Shown in pieces: positions 25,376 through 32,837 of a stretch of 40,096 nt of DNA. Location of the stretch: NCBI GenBank assembly GCA_003565775.1, contig PXAT01000214.1, forward strand, positions 1-40,096. Direction: 5' to 3'. Origin of the DNA: Ectothiorhodospiraceae bacterium. GTDB taxonomy: Bacteria; Pseudomonadota; Gammaproteobacteria; Nitrococcales; Aquisalimonadaceae. Made by a program: the position numbers and the translations under genes. Below the pieces are notes generated by a model. It was not told the DNA's origin. It saw only the letters and a program-made list of their open reading frames with translations, and searched no databases. Each line of letters starts with the position of its first letter. Position 1 is the stretch's first letter.

Positions 25376-25457
25376 GTTACCCTTTCCCCTGTCAGTCCCT
25401 GATTCCTTCAGTCGCACGCGCTCCGGCGCTGCGGCCGTCACAGCCGGTAGCCGAATC

Positions 25458-26879
25458 GTGAGTGAGCGCATTCTATTCCTGACCGGACATCTGGCCGAGC
25501 CGAGCCTGCGACGTGTCCTTGGTGAGCTGGACACCGACAGCGAGCGGTTCCGTGTGCACAACATCGGCATCAATGTAGCGGCGCTGATGACCGTGAGCAT
25601 GATCGCCCGCCGTCTGCCGACTGTGGACTCGGTCGACCGCATCGTGCTGCCCGGACACTGCCGGGGCGACATCGCGGAACTCCAGCAACGCTACGGCGTA
25701 CCCGTGGAGCGTGGACCCAGTGACCTCAAGGATCTGGCCGTACACCTGGGGTTTCGTGGCAAGCAGCCGGACCTCAGCCGCTACGATCTGAACATCTTTG
25801 CCGAAATCACCGATGCACCGCGCCTCACCGTGGAACAGATCGTGGAGCGGGCCGGCAGCCTGCGTGCAGAAGGTGCCAATGTCATCGATCTGGGCTGCCT
25901 GCCCGAAACGCCATTCGAACACCTCGAAGACTCGGTGCGTGCGCTGCATGAAGCAGGCTTTCAGGTCAGTGTCGATTCGCTGAATACCGACGATCTGCTG
26001 CGCGGCGGCAGGGCCGGCGCGGATTATCTCCTGAGCCTGACGGAAAACACCCTGTGGATCGCCGACGAGGTGCCGTCGACCCCGATACTGATTCCGGCCG
26101 AAGCCGGTGATCTGGACTCTCTCAGCCGTGCCATCGAAGGGATGGAAGAACGTGGACGATCGCACGTGGCCGACGCCATCCTGGATCCGATTCACTTCGG
26201 CTTCACCGACGCCATCTGCCGCTACCGCGATTTGCGGCAGCGGCACCCGGAGACGGAGATCATGTTCGGCGCCGGCAACGTAACCGAGCTGACCGAGGCC
26301 GACACGCTGGGCATCAGCACCATGCTGATGGGAATCTGCTCGGAACTGCGGATCCGTTACATGCTGACCACCCAGGTCTCCGAGCATGCGCGCACCGTGG
26401 TCCGGGAGACCGACCGGGCCCGACGGATCATGTATGCGGCGCGTGAAAACAGTGACCTGCCCAAGGGCTATGGCGGTGACCTGCTCGCCCTGCACGAGCG
26501 CAAGCCGCACCCGGACACTCTGGATGAGATTCATGCGCTGGCGAGCAGGATTCGCGATCCGAACTTCCGCATTCACGTGACCGAAGAGGGAATTCACATT
26601 TACAACCGCGATGGCCTCCACAGCCATCACGATCCGTTCGAGCTGTTCCCGCACCTGGGAGTGGAAGAGGACGGAGGGCACGCCTTTTATCTCGGCGTCG
26701 AGCTGGGGCGCGCCCAGATCGCGCTGCAACTGGGCAAGCGCTACGTGCAAGACGAGGAATTGCGCTGGGGTGCGCTGGTGGCCCCACCACCGGAAGACAA
26801 GCTGGTGCACCGTAACCCGGGACCGACCATGGTGGCCCGCAAGAAGCACAACAAACGAAAAAAAGCCGCCGGCGAATAA
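25458..26879 (+). CDS. Dihydropteroate synthase-like protein of H4MPT users (DUF6513 + DHPS barrel)
   Basis: 473 residues from GTG at 25458. The first ~105 residues (RILFLTGHLAEPSLRRVLGEL, VDRIVLPGHCRGD, LKDLAVHLGF) form the N-terminal domain peculiar to this family. A DHPS-like TIM barrel follows (LNIFAEITDAPRLTVEQIVERAGSLRAEGANVIDLGCLP, VSVDSLNTDDLLRGGRAGADYLLSLT, IMFGAGNVTELTEADT). Such proteins are found in archaea and methylotrophs with H4MPT and probably join the pterin diphosphate to the ribofuranosyl-aniline produced from the MptG product. The C-terminus is lysine-rich (KKHNKRKKAAGE). Its stop codon falls in the loop of the terminator. Confidence 0.87.
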   Translation: MSERILFLTGHLAEPSLRRVLGELDTDSERFRVHNIGINVAALMTVSMIARRLPTVDSVDRIVLPGHCRGDIAELQQRYGVPVERGPSDLKDLAVHLGFRGKQPDLSRYDLNIFAEITDAPRLTVEQIVERAGSLRAEGANVIDLGCLPETPFEHLEDSVRALHEAGFQVSVDSLNTDDLLRGGRAGADYLLSLTENTLWIADEVPSTPILIPAEAGDLDSLSRAIEGMEERGRSHVADAILDPIHFGFTDAICRYRDLRQRHPETEIMFGAGNVTELTEADTLGISTMLMGICSELRIRYMLTTQVSEHARTVVRETDRARRIMYAARENSDLPKGYGGDLLALHERKPHPDTLDEIHALASRIRDPNFRIHVTEEGIHIYNRDGLHSHHDPFELFPHLGVEEDGGHAFYLGVELGRAQIALQLGKRYVQDEELRWGALVAPPPEDKLVHRNPGPTMVARKKHNKRKKAAGE

Positions 26880-26892
26880 CATCGCCGGCGGC
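26858..26892 (-). terminator. Rho-independent terminator shared by the DHPS-like gene and the xox cluster
   Basis: GCCGCCGGCGA (26865-26875) and TCGCCGGCGGC (26882-26892) pair perfectly around 6 bases. On the minus strand the stem is followed by seven T (26858-26864), a classic terminator for the gene at 26933. On the plus strand the tail is only TATCTTGATT. The plus-strand stop codon TAA lies in the loop. Confidence 0.85.
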
Positions 26893-26932
26893 TATCTTGA
26901 TTGCGTGACCCTGATCGGTCGCTTTACAGCGT

Positions 26933-27622
26933 TTACGGCCGCTCGATGGATTCCAGCGTCAGGATATCCTGGTAGTAGGGCTCCTCCGCATCACTGTTCG
27001 GTGCGACCGCTTCCAGTTGATAAATGAAGCCGGGAACATCCTCCGACACGGTGAACGTGTAGTACTTTTCCCAGAATTCCCGATCGTAGCGGTTACGATC
27101 AGAATCGCCTTTGTATGGCGTGACCGTAATGCGATGGCCAGTCACGTCCTCACCCTCGTACTCGAAAGTGATCTCTTCGATCACCGGTTCGTCCTCGAGC
27201 ACCGTCTTGATCCGGTTCTGGAAGTAGCGCACCGGCTGACCGGCAGCTTCGCTCATCCGGTTCACGTCATGCTGCAGGAAACCGGCGAGCACCGGGTTAC
27301 CACGAGCCTGGCGGAACCCCGGGAACGGCCGCTCCCGGTCGCCGGTAAAGAACTGCACCTCACCAGCGCGGAAGCTCTCTTCCAGCACGTCGGTGATCGT
27401 CAGGGAAATATGATCGGAAAAGACGTTTTCGGGCTCCTGATGCGTTCCGGAACGTTCATAGCGGTAATGAACCGTCGTACCCGCCTCGTCGAGCGCATCC
27501 ATGTGCGGCGTCAGAAACAACATCTGGTTGGCCTTCGAGAATTCGTCCCGATTATCGGCCTGGGCACTCAGAGAAACGGTCAGGGTCAGGGCCAGCGCGG
27601 CCAGCGATGGTTTCAGATTCAC
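26933..27622 (-). CDS. Exported protein of unknown function, last gene of the xox cluster
   Basis: 229 residues, not recognised. Residues 1-22 form a clear signal peptide (LAALALTLTVSLSAQADN), so it should be periplasmic. The mature part is acidic, without cysteines, and appears beta-rich, with two halves each ending in aromatic/charged stretches (VHYRYERSG, YYTFTVSEDVPGFIYQLEAVAP). The middle has RPFPGFRQARGNPVLAGFLQHDVNRMSEAAG. AGGAGT lies ahead of the ATG, 90 bases after xoxJ, with the same orientation and a terminator right behind it. Position suggests an accessory role for XoxF, its lanthanide or its electron transfer, but that is inference only. Confidence 0.85.
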   Translation of the reverse strand: MNLKPSLAALALTLTVSLSAQADNRDEFSKANQMLFLTPHMDALDEAGTTVHYRYERSGTHQEPENVFSDHISLTITDVLEESFRAGEVQFFTGDRERPFPGFRQARGNPVLAGFLQHDVNRMSEAAGQPVRYFQNRIKTVLEDEPVIEEITFEYEGEDVTGHRITVTPYKGDSDRNRYDREFWEKYYTFTVSEDVPGFIYQLEAVAPNSDAEEPYYQDILTLESIERP

Positions 27623-27657
27623 GAAAGACTCCTCCAGTCTGCTTTTTCTTGCAATAC

Positions 27658-27693
27658 GCCGGACAACGACCTCGTACCAGGTCGTTATCCGGC
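27658..27693. other. Long hairpin between xoxJ and the unknown exported protein gene
   Basis: GCCGGACAACGACCT (27658-27672) pairs with AGGTCGTTATCCGGC (27679-27693), 15 bp with one mismatch and a 6-base loop. On the minus strand GTATTGC follows, without T-run, so it is more likely an mRNA-processing or stability element than a terminator. Confidence 0.6.
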
Positions 27694-27712
27694 AAACACG
27701 TCCTGATTTCGT

Positions 27713-28627
27713 CTACCGACGGCGGCGTTCCGGTCGATCGACCTGGGGCACGTTGAACTCATCCAGCAGTGCCTTGATCTCGTCCTCATGCTCGCGCAGA
27801 GCGACCTGCAGTGGCCGCATCATTTCATGATCACCGGCCCGCACGCCGATGGAGACACCGAAGTCAAACTGCGCCCGGACGTCGGACTGCATCGGCAGCA
27901 TCGTGAATTCCTGCCCGGTCTCTTCGGTCACCTGCTGCGCGTAATAGCCGGCAATCGGTCCCCAGATAATCGCGGCATCGATATTGCCTTCCGCCAGATC
28001 CCCTTCAATGACCTTACCGGGGTAGAAACCGATATCACCGTCAGCCTGCACATAGCCCTTGAGATGGCCGCGCAGGCCGTTACGAATGAGCCATTCGTTG
28101 GCCGGGGAGCGGTCGAAGGCACCGATTTTCAAATCCGCCGGCAAGCCGATGGTGAGCAGATCGTTGGACTGCTCAAGCTCACTCAGAACCGGATGATCCT
28201 TCTTGAACACGAGCATATGCGTTGTGTAGTAGTACGGCGTGGACGTGGTCAGGCCGGACGCCTCCTGCGGCACCCCCATCATGATGTCGCAACGATACCG
28301 TCGTTCGTTGTCCATCCAACTGCGCAGGGTCGCGCGGATGTAACCGAAGCGCTGCGGCAACCAGAAGAATTCCACCGGGAGTTCCATCGACTCGCCGAAC
28401 AGATTCGCCATCTTGTTCTCGAAGCCGACCTCGCCGGCGCCGGAGAACGGCAAGTTATTGGGGTCCGCGCAGATACGCAGCGCGCCCCGTTCTTCCGGCG
28501 GCCCGCCATGATCACGAGTGAACATGTTGTCCGCGACGGCGGTCGGGGCCGCCAGAAGCAACGCCGCAGCCGGCAAGATGGCCAGCCCTGTGCGGCGAAT
28601 CCAGGTCACCGAAAATACCGACATCAT
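27713..28627 (-). CDS. xoxJ: XoxJ, methanol dehydrogenase-associated periplasmic binding protein
   Basis: 304 residues. Signal peptide at residues ~1-32 (ILPAAALLLAAPTAVADN). The mature protein is the MxaJ/XoxJ-type solute-binding fold: LRICADPNNLPFSGAGEVGFENKMANLFGESM, FFWLPQRFGYIRATLRSW, CDIMMGVPQEASGLTTSTPYYYTTHMLVF, LKIGAFDRSPANEWLIRNGL, DAAIIWGPIAGYYA. XoxJ is thought to help activate or mature XoxF rather than transport a solute. It lies between xoxG and the unknown exported protein, as in other xox clusters. The C-terminus is basic (RPERRRR). Confidence 0.93.
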   Translation of the reverse strand: MMSVFSVTWIRRTGLAILPAAALLLAAPTAVADNMFTRDHGGPPEERGALRICADPNNLPFSGAGEVGFENKMANLFGESMELPVEFFWLPQRFGYIRATLRSWMDNERRYRCDIMMGVPQEASGLTTSTPYYYTTHMLVFKKDHPVLSELEQSNDLLTIGLPADLKIGAFDRSPANEWLIRNGLRGHLKGYVQADGDIGFYPGKVIEGDLAEGNIDAAIIWGPIAGYYAQQVTEETGQEFTMLPMQSDVRAQFDFGVSIGVRAGDHEMMRPLQVALREHEDEIKALLDEFNVPQVDRPERRRR

Positions 28628-28648
28628 TGTGACTCCTCACCATGAAAG

Positions 28649-28671
28649 ACGGGCGGTCAGACGCCGCCCGT
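28649..28671. other. Hairpin between xoxG and xoxJ
   Basis: ACGGGCGG and CCGCCCGT pair around TCAGACG. A second small hairpin (CCGAA/TTCGG) lies at about 28689. Neither is followed by a T-run on the minus strand, so they probably do not terminate fully. Confidence 0.4.
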
Positions 28672-28708
28672 TCTCGTTATCAACGATCCGAAGACGGTTC
28701 GGACAGTC

Positions 28709-29305
28709 TCAGTCCTGCAATCGTTCGGGCCGCCCCGCGGGCAGATCGCCGTTGGCGCGTGCCTTCAGGTAAGCGTAAATTCCCTCGCGACGCGGCCAGA
28801 CATTCGGATTGTCTTCAAAGCCGGGCATGGCACTGCCTTCGGTCTGAATGCCTTTGGCCAGGACCTCGTAGAACCGTTCTTCCGAGATCTCGGTTACCCG
28901 CCGGATCAGATTCGGTGCGAACGAGGAACCTGCCGCTTCCTGTCCATGACAGACCGCGCAGCTACTACCGAGGGTGCGCCAGCCAATGAAGGTCTCCTGG
29001 TCGACGGCGCAGCTGGTCCGTCGTCCCTGGTCATCCGTTTCACAGACCACGGTGTAAAGGTCGCTACCGTTGGCCTCTTCCTCGACTGCCGCATCATCGT
29101 CCACTGCCTCGGCCTCTGGTTCGTCAGACACCGCTTCCATCTCATTGTTCGCCACGTCTTCCGTCTCGTCGATGGCGTCGGCATCGACCTGCTCGTCCGC
29201 ACCGTCACCGCAGCCCACGAGCAGGAGGCCTGCGAAAAGAGCCAGGATCAAAAGCCGCGTAGACCGCCCGAGAACCGGGCGCTGTTCGTTTGAATCGCAT
29301 TTCAT
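28709..29305 (-). CDS. xoxG: XoxG-like c-type cytochrome, predicted lipoprotein
   Basis: 198 residues. One heme-binding motif, CAVCH at residues 116-120, and a likely axial Met160 in SAMPGF; surrounding sequence (FIGWRTLGSSCAVCHGQEAAGSSFAPNLI, GIYAYLKAR) is that of methanol dehydrogenase cytochromes. It should take electrons from XoxF. Unusually, the N-terminus is a lipoprotein signal (LALFAGLLLVGC, Cys32) followed by a tether of ~48 residues (33-80) in which nearly half are Asp or Glu. The cytochrome is therefore probably membrane-anchored on a long acidic arm. Two more Cys (88 and 99) flank a short insert before the heme and could form a disulfide. Confidence 0.9.
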   Translation of the reverse strand: MKCDSNEQRPVLGRSTRLLILALFAGLLLVGCGDGADEQVDADAIDETEDVANNEMEAVSDEPEAEAVDDDAAVEEEANGSDLYTVVCETDDQGRRTSCAVDQETFIGWRTLGSSCAVCHGQEAAGSSFAPNLIRRVTEISEERFYEVLAKGIQTEGSAMPGFEDNPNVWPRREGIYAYLKARANGDLPAGRPERLQD

Positions 29306-29333
29306 TCAGAATTTCTCCAGATCGTGTCGTTTT

Positions 29334-29348
29334 CCGGGTTGGACCCGG
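29334..29348. other. Hairpin in the xoxG leader
   Basis: CCGGGT and ACCCGG pair around TGG, 29 bases ahead of the xoxG start. It could be a leader structure affecting translation or mRNA ends; no T-run. Confidence 0.35.
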
Positions 29349-29413
29349 CCCCTCGCTTCACCCATCAGCCGGAGACCGTGAGGTCAACAGCTCTTTTTAG
29401 TCATTTTTCGTTC

Positions 29414-29445
29414 AAAAAAAAAGGCCGGTCGCAGTGCGACCGGCC
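29414..29445 (-). terminator. Rho-independent terminator of xoxF
   Basis: GGCCGGTCGC (29423-29432) and GCGACCGGCC (29436-29445) pair perfectly with a 3-base loop; on the minus strand nine T follow. It lies 27 bases after the xoxF stop, so xoxG-xoxJ would be expressed by read-through or from their own promoter. Confidence 0.88.
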
Positions 29446-29471
29446 CGACTGTATTGCCTACCTGGACTCGA

Positions 29472-31292
29472 TTACTCGAAGTCGGGCAGAGCAAACACGG
29501 TCAGCGTTCCACCCAGACGGGTGTGGTCGTAAAGACCGCGGAACGCACCGACAGCACCAAGGCCTTCGGAATCACCTTCCAGGCCAGCCGCCATGCCGAT
29601 ACCGGCCCAGCCACCAATGCCCGACAGCACACCAACATACTGCTTGTCGTCGTGCTCGTAGGTGAACGCGTTGCCGATGATGCCGGACGGCGTACGGAAG
29701 CTCCACAGCTCTTCACCGGTATCGACGTCACGCGCCTTGAAGTGCCCCTCAAGGGTACCGTGGAAGGCCAGACCGCCGGCGGTGGTCAGAGCACCTGCCC
29801 AGACAGCGAAGGCTTCTTCCTGTTCCCAGACCACTTCACCCTTGGCGGCGTCCCAGGCAATGAACTTGCCCATGCCACCGAAGCTGTCCGGAGTCGGGAA
29901 CATGCTCAGGGTCGCACCGACGTACGGCTGACCGGCCACATAGGACACTTCGTACGGCTCGTAGTCCATGCAGATGTGGTTGGTCGGCACGTAGAACAGG
30001 CCGGTCTGCTTGCTGAACGAGGCCGGCTGCTGATCCTTGTAACCCAGAGCGGCCGGGCAGATGCCCTGCACGTTCACGTCAGCACCCTGGACGCCAGGAG
30101 CGTACTCGTCCACAACCTGCGGACGGCCGGTTTCCATGTCGACATGGGTGGCCCAGTTCACGGTGTCATCGTACTTCTCGGCGACGAGAAGCTCACCGGT
30201 TTCGCGATCCAGGGTGTAGGCGAAGCCGTTACGGTCGAAGTTGACCATCACGTGACGCATTTCACCGTCGATTTCGATGTCGGCGAGGATGTTTTCGTTA
30301 ACACCGTCGTAGTCCCACTGGTCCCACGGGGTCTTCTGGTAGAACCACTTGGCTTCGCCGGTATCCAGATCGCGGGCCATGATGGTCATGGACCACTTGT
30401 TGTCGCCCGGACGCTGTTCCGGGTTCCAGGTGCCGGGGTTACCGGTGCCGTAGTACAGCAGGTTCAGGTCGGGATCATAGGAGAACCAGCCCCAGGTGGT
30501 GCCACCACCGCGGGTCCACTCGTCGCCTTCCCAGGAGTCGAGGCCGGTGTTGGCGCCGATCGGCTCACCCATGGCGGTAGTGGTGTCCGGGTCAACCAGC
30601 ATTTCGTCGTCCGGACCGGTGCTGTAGGCCTTCCAGGCCAGCGAGCCGTCTTCGATGTTGTAGGCGATCGCGAAACCGCGAACACCGAACTCACCACCGG
30701 AAATACCGGTCACGACCTTGTCGCCGGCAACCAGCGGGGCGTTGGTGTTGGTTTCACCGATGGCCGGATCACCGTTCTTCACCGACCACTGCTCTTCACC
30801 GGACTTGGCGTCCAGCGCGACCAGAGTGGTATCGGCCTGCTGCAGGAAGATCTTGCCGCTGCCGTAGGCTAGGCCACGGTAAACGGTGTCGCAGCACATC
30901 ACGCCGATAACATTGCTGTCCTGGCTCGGCTCGTAGGCCCACACGATTTCACGCGTATCCAGGTCGATGGCATAGACGTTGTTCGGAAACGGCGTGTGCA
31001 CGTACATGATGCCGTCAACAACCAGCGGCTCACCTTCGTGACCACGGAGAACGCCGGTGGAGAAGGTCCATGCCGGAACCAGACGGTGAACGTTGTCACG
31101 GTTGATCTGGTCCATTTCGCTGTAGCGCGTCTGCTGGTAGTCACCGCCCGTGATCGGATGGTTGACGTGCGTGCCAATGCGTTCCTTGACGTCATCATTG
31201 GCCACGGCGCCGCCGGACATCAGCATTGCACCCATGGAAGCAGAGGCCATAAAGGCCAGAGTCGTACGAGAAATTCTCGTCGGAGTCATCAT
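29472..31292 (-). CDS. xoxF: Lanthanide-dependent methanol dehydrogenase XoxF
   Basis: 606 residues from ATG at 31292, preceded by AGGAGGGGGAG; the 168 codons open upstream are intergenic. PQQ beta-propeller enzyme of the periplasm that oxidises methanol. Signal peptide at ~1-31 ([19 protein letters not shown]). The vicinal disulfide is Cys133-Cys134 ([11 protein letters not shown]). Metal/PQQ ligands are Glu201 (GGEFGVRG), Asn285 (GTGNPGTWN) and catalytic Asp327. Asp329, in WDYDGVN, is the extra acid that marks the lanthanide enzymes; MxaF has Ala there. Trp dockings such as [13 protein letters not shown] are conserved. No mxaF or mxaI is present. The mature protein is acidic. Confidence 0.97.
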   Translation of the reverse strand: MMTPTRISRTTLAFMASASMGAMLMSGGAVANDDVKERIGTHVNHPITGGDYQQTRYSEMDQINRDNVHRLVPAWTFSTGVLRGHEGEPLVVDGIMYVHTPFPNNVYAIDLDTREIVWAYEPSQDSNVIGVMCCDTVYRGLAYGSGKIFLQQADTTLVALDAKSGEEQWSVKNGDPAIGETNTNAPLVAGDKVVTGISGGEFGVRGFAIAYNIEDGSLAWKAYSTGPDDEMLVDPDTTTAMGEPIGANTGLDSWEGDEWTRGGGTTWGWFSYDPDLNLLYYGTGNPGTWNPEQRPGDNKWSMTIMARDLDTGEAKWFYQKTPWDQWDYDGVNENILADIEIDGEMRHVMVNFDRNGFAYTLDRETGELLVAEKYDDTVNWATHVDMETGRPQVVDEYAPGVQGADVNVQGICPAALGYKDQQPASFSKQTGLFYVPTNHICMDYEPYEVSYVAGQPYVGATLSMFPTPDSFGGMGKFIAWDAAKGEVVWEQEEAFAVWAGALTTAGGLAFHGTLEGHFKARDVDTGEELWSFRTPSGIIGNAFTYEHDDKQYVGVLSGIGGWAGIGMAAGLEGDSEGLGAVGAFRGLYDHTRLGGTLTVFALPDFE

Positions 31293-31341
31293 TCTTCTCC
31301 CCCTCCTAATGTTTTGTGTGACGGTAGTCGGCGCTTTGGGG

Positions 31342-31360
31342 GTTGCCGGTACCGCAAGAC
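31342..31360 (-). promoter_or_regulatory. Candidate operator half, xoxF-proximal
   Basis: The minus strand reads GTCTTGCGG TACCGG CAAC. The same words without the 6-base insert (GTCTTGCGGCAAC) occur at 31472-31484. It lies about 60 bases ahead of the xoxF start. Confidence 0.35.
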
Positions 31361-31471
31361 AGATCCGGTCTGGTTTCACCCAGGCTTTTGTCTGCCCGGG
31401 CGGTGGCGACCGGGATCCACCGCACAGTAGGGTATTCAAGATGCAGGCCAACCGGGGCGGACAGCGCTCAA

Positions 31472-31494
31472 GTTGCCGCAAGACCTTGTCTTGC
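31472..31494. promoter_or_regulatory. Inverted repeat upstream of xoxF
   Basis: GCAAGAC CTT GTCTTGC (31478-31494) is a perfect 7-bp palindrome about 190 bases ahead of the xoxF start, extended by TGCC on one side and GGCA on the other. It could bind a regulator of xoxF. Confidence 0.45.
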
Positions 31495-31637
31495 AGGGCA
31501 TGATCGCTGTGCGCGCCGGGAACGAAAGCGGACCGGACCGGTTCACGGTGTTCACCCATGAAAATACGGTGCGTCGTTTCTGTCACAAACCGTTGACGCG
31601 CTTGGTCGGACGAGGGAAACCCTCTTCGGATTGCCGG

Positions 31638-31665
31638 TGCGGGGTGCGGGGTGCGGGGTGCGGGG
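31638..31665. repeat. Four tandem copies of a 7-base unit
   Basis: TGCGGGG is repeated exactly four times with no spacers. Such a run could vary in copy number by slippage. It lies in the non-coding region behind the small Cys-containing exported protein gene and ahead of xoxF. Confidence 0.9.
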
Positions 31666-31801
31666 CAAAGAATATGCTCCGGACTGGGCGCCCGACGACA
31701 AGCGCCCTGCGCCAAGGACCGGGCGCCGGAACCGGCCGAATCACAAGCAAGGCAGGGGAAGCGTTTCCCCGGCTCCCGAGGCTTGCGCGGCTGCAAAAAT
31801 C

Positions 31802-31832
31802 AAAAAACCCCGGCTCCGCCAGGAACCGGGGT
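31802..31832 (-). terminator. Rho-independent terminator of the small exported protein gene
   Basis: ACCCCGGCTCC and GGAACCGGGGT (to 31832) pair with one mismatch around GCCA; on the minus strand six T follow (31802-31807). Confidence 0.78.
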
Positions 31833-31857
31833 CTGAAGCCTTCGAACTGACCGGGTT

Positions 31858-32253
31858 TCAGAACTCGGGCCAGATGTTTTTCAGCCGGTTCGGCCGGACG
31901 AAGCAACGCTGGTCGGCTTCGTTCTTCGCTTCACCATAAGCCAGGCGCAGTTCCTGGATACCGCGTGCCGGTTCGCGCATATACTCGCCCGATTCGCCGG
32001 AGATGGTGGCAGCCTTTTCCGCCGTGTCGGCCTGCACGAACTTGTCGTGCGGCATTTTTTCGGCGATCACGTCGATGGCGCAGGTGCAGGCATACAGGGT
32101 TTCAAGGTTACGCTCGCCCTGGTAGTACATGCACTCCTCGATCCACTGGTAGCGATCGAGGGTCGGATAGTTATGCGGATCCTTTTCCGCCAGCGCCGGT
32201 GCCGCGAAGAACAGGACGGGCATCAGCAATGCGACGATACTGAATCGCTTCAT
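31858..32253 (-). CDS. Small exported Cys-containing protein of unknown function, upstream of xoxF
   Basis: 131 residues. Signal peptide at ~1-22 (IVALLMPVLFFAAPALAEK). The mature part, ~109 residues, has four cysteines: one in EECMYYQG, two in ACTCAID (CxC) and one near the end (QRCFVRP), likely two disulfides. Strongly charged helices follow (AEKMPHDKFVQADTAEKAA). I do not recognise a named family; it does not have EF-hands, so it is not lanmodulin-like. It has its own terminator before xoxF, so it is a separate unit in the same direction. Its position makes a periplasmic methanol oxidation role plausible. Confidence 0.82.
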   Translation of the reverse strand: MKRFSIVALLMPVLFFAAPALAEKDPHNYPTLDRYQWIEECMYYQGERNLETLYACTCAIDVIAEKMPHDKFVQADTAEKAATISGESGEYMREPARGIQELRLAYGEAKNEADQRCFVRPNRLKNIWPEF

Positions 32254-32837
32254 TGTTCACTCCACTCGTTTTAATGTTGTCACGGAGAACGCGCTACCCA
32301 ATGGATCTCGCGCTTTCCTCTCCTCTCGATGTTCCACGCGAACACCTTTTAATGGTCCGGATGGTGCCGAGGCAAGCTCTTTCTGCAACTGCCTGGCAGG
32401 CGCCCCCGGTTCGGTCACGCTCATATGACAACAAACACGGCGGGAATGCTCAGTGGCCGGTGTCTCTTTCGGCACGCGGGCAGCAATGCAAGCGTCCCGG
32501 CGAGCCGGAATCGGGATATTTTCCCGGAACAGTGGCCGCGCCACGGAGTCCCAACACCACTGAGCAAGAATCTGTCCCGACCAGAATGGTCGGGTGAAAC
32601 GCAAGCCTAACGCTGCTTTGTTCACACGCCTGCCCTGGTGTCCGCGTGTTTCCGAGGCAAAGGGCGCGGCGCGGCGGTTATCATCCGGTGAAGCAGCGCC
32701 ACGGAGCGGTCCGGTAAAATGCTGCCCCGGAGGCCCGGGAATTGAAGCCAGTGTTTCCCTGGCAGGAATTCATGTTCACCGAACGTTCATGTGGTCACGG
32801 GACACTGAACAGTTACGTACCGACTCAGAGGAAGCCC
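32254..32837. other. Gene-free region of 584 bases between divergent genes
   Basis: Holds repeat copy B and presumably the promoters of the minus-strand exported protein and of the cytochrome b561 gene. CGACCAGAATGGTCG (32579-32593) is a small palindrome (CGACCA/TGGTCG). The frame upstream of the cytochrome is open from 32742 but has no family similarity there. Confidence 0.5.
32608..32724 (+). repeat. Dispersed palindromic repeat, copy B
   Basis: TAACGCTG, TTCACACGCCTGCC, GTCCGCGTGTTTCCGAGGCAA, GGGCGCGGCGCGGCGG, CCGGTGAAGCAGCGCCACGG and CCGGTAAAATGCTG match in order the copy at 39862-39989 with scattered differences. The outer arms remain partly complementary. Confidence 0.7.

Larger units (their letters stand above)
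31293..31857. other. 565-base region upstream of xoxF
   Basis: Besides the operator candidates, tandem repeat and terminator listed separately, a weak minus-strand sigma-70 pair is possible: TTGTGA (31583-31588) and TATTTT (31561-31566), 16 bases apart, giving a ~260-base leader. A sigma-54-like word at 31352-31368 has the wrong spacing (9). No gene is supported. Confidence 0.45.

Noticed and set aside
31352-31368. Sigma-54 promoter for xoxF
   Set aside because: The minus strand CCGGATCTGTCTTGCGG has GG and GC only 9 bases apart and a poor -24 element.
31638-31665. CRISPR-like repeat
   Set aside because: The 7-base units are contiguous, without spacers.
31293-31796. N-terminal extension of xoxF to 774 residues
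   Set aside because: It covers the tandem repeat and non-coding region; ATG at 31292 has a strong ribosome site and is followed by a signal peptide.
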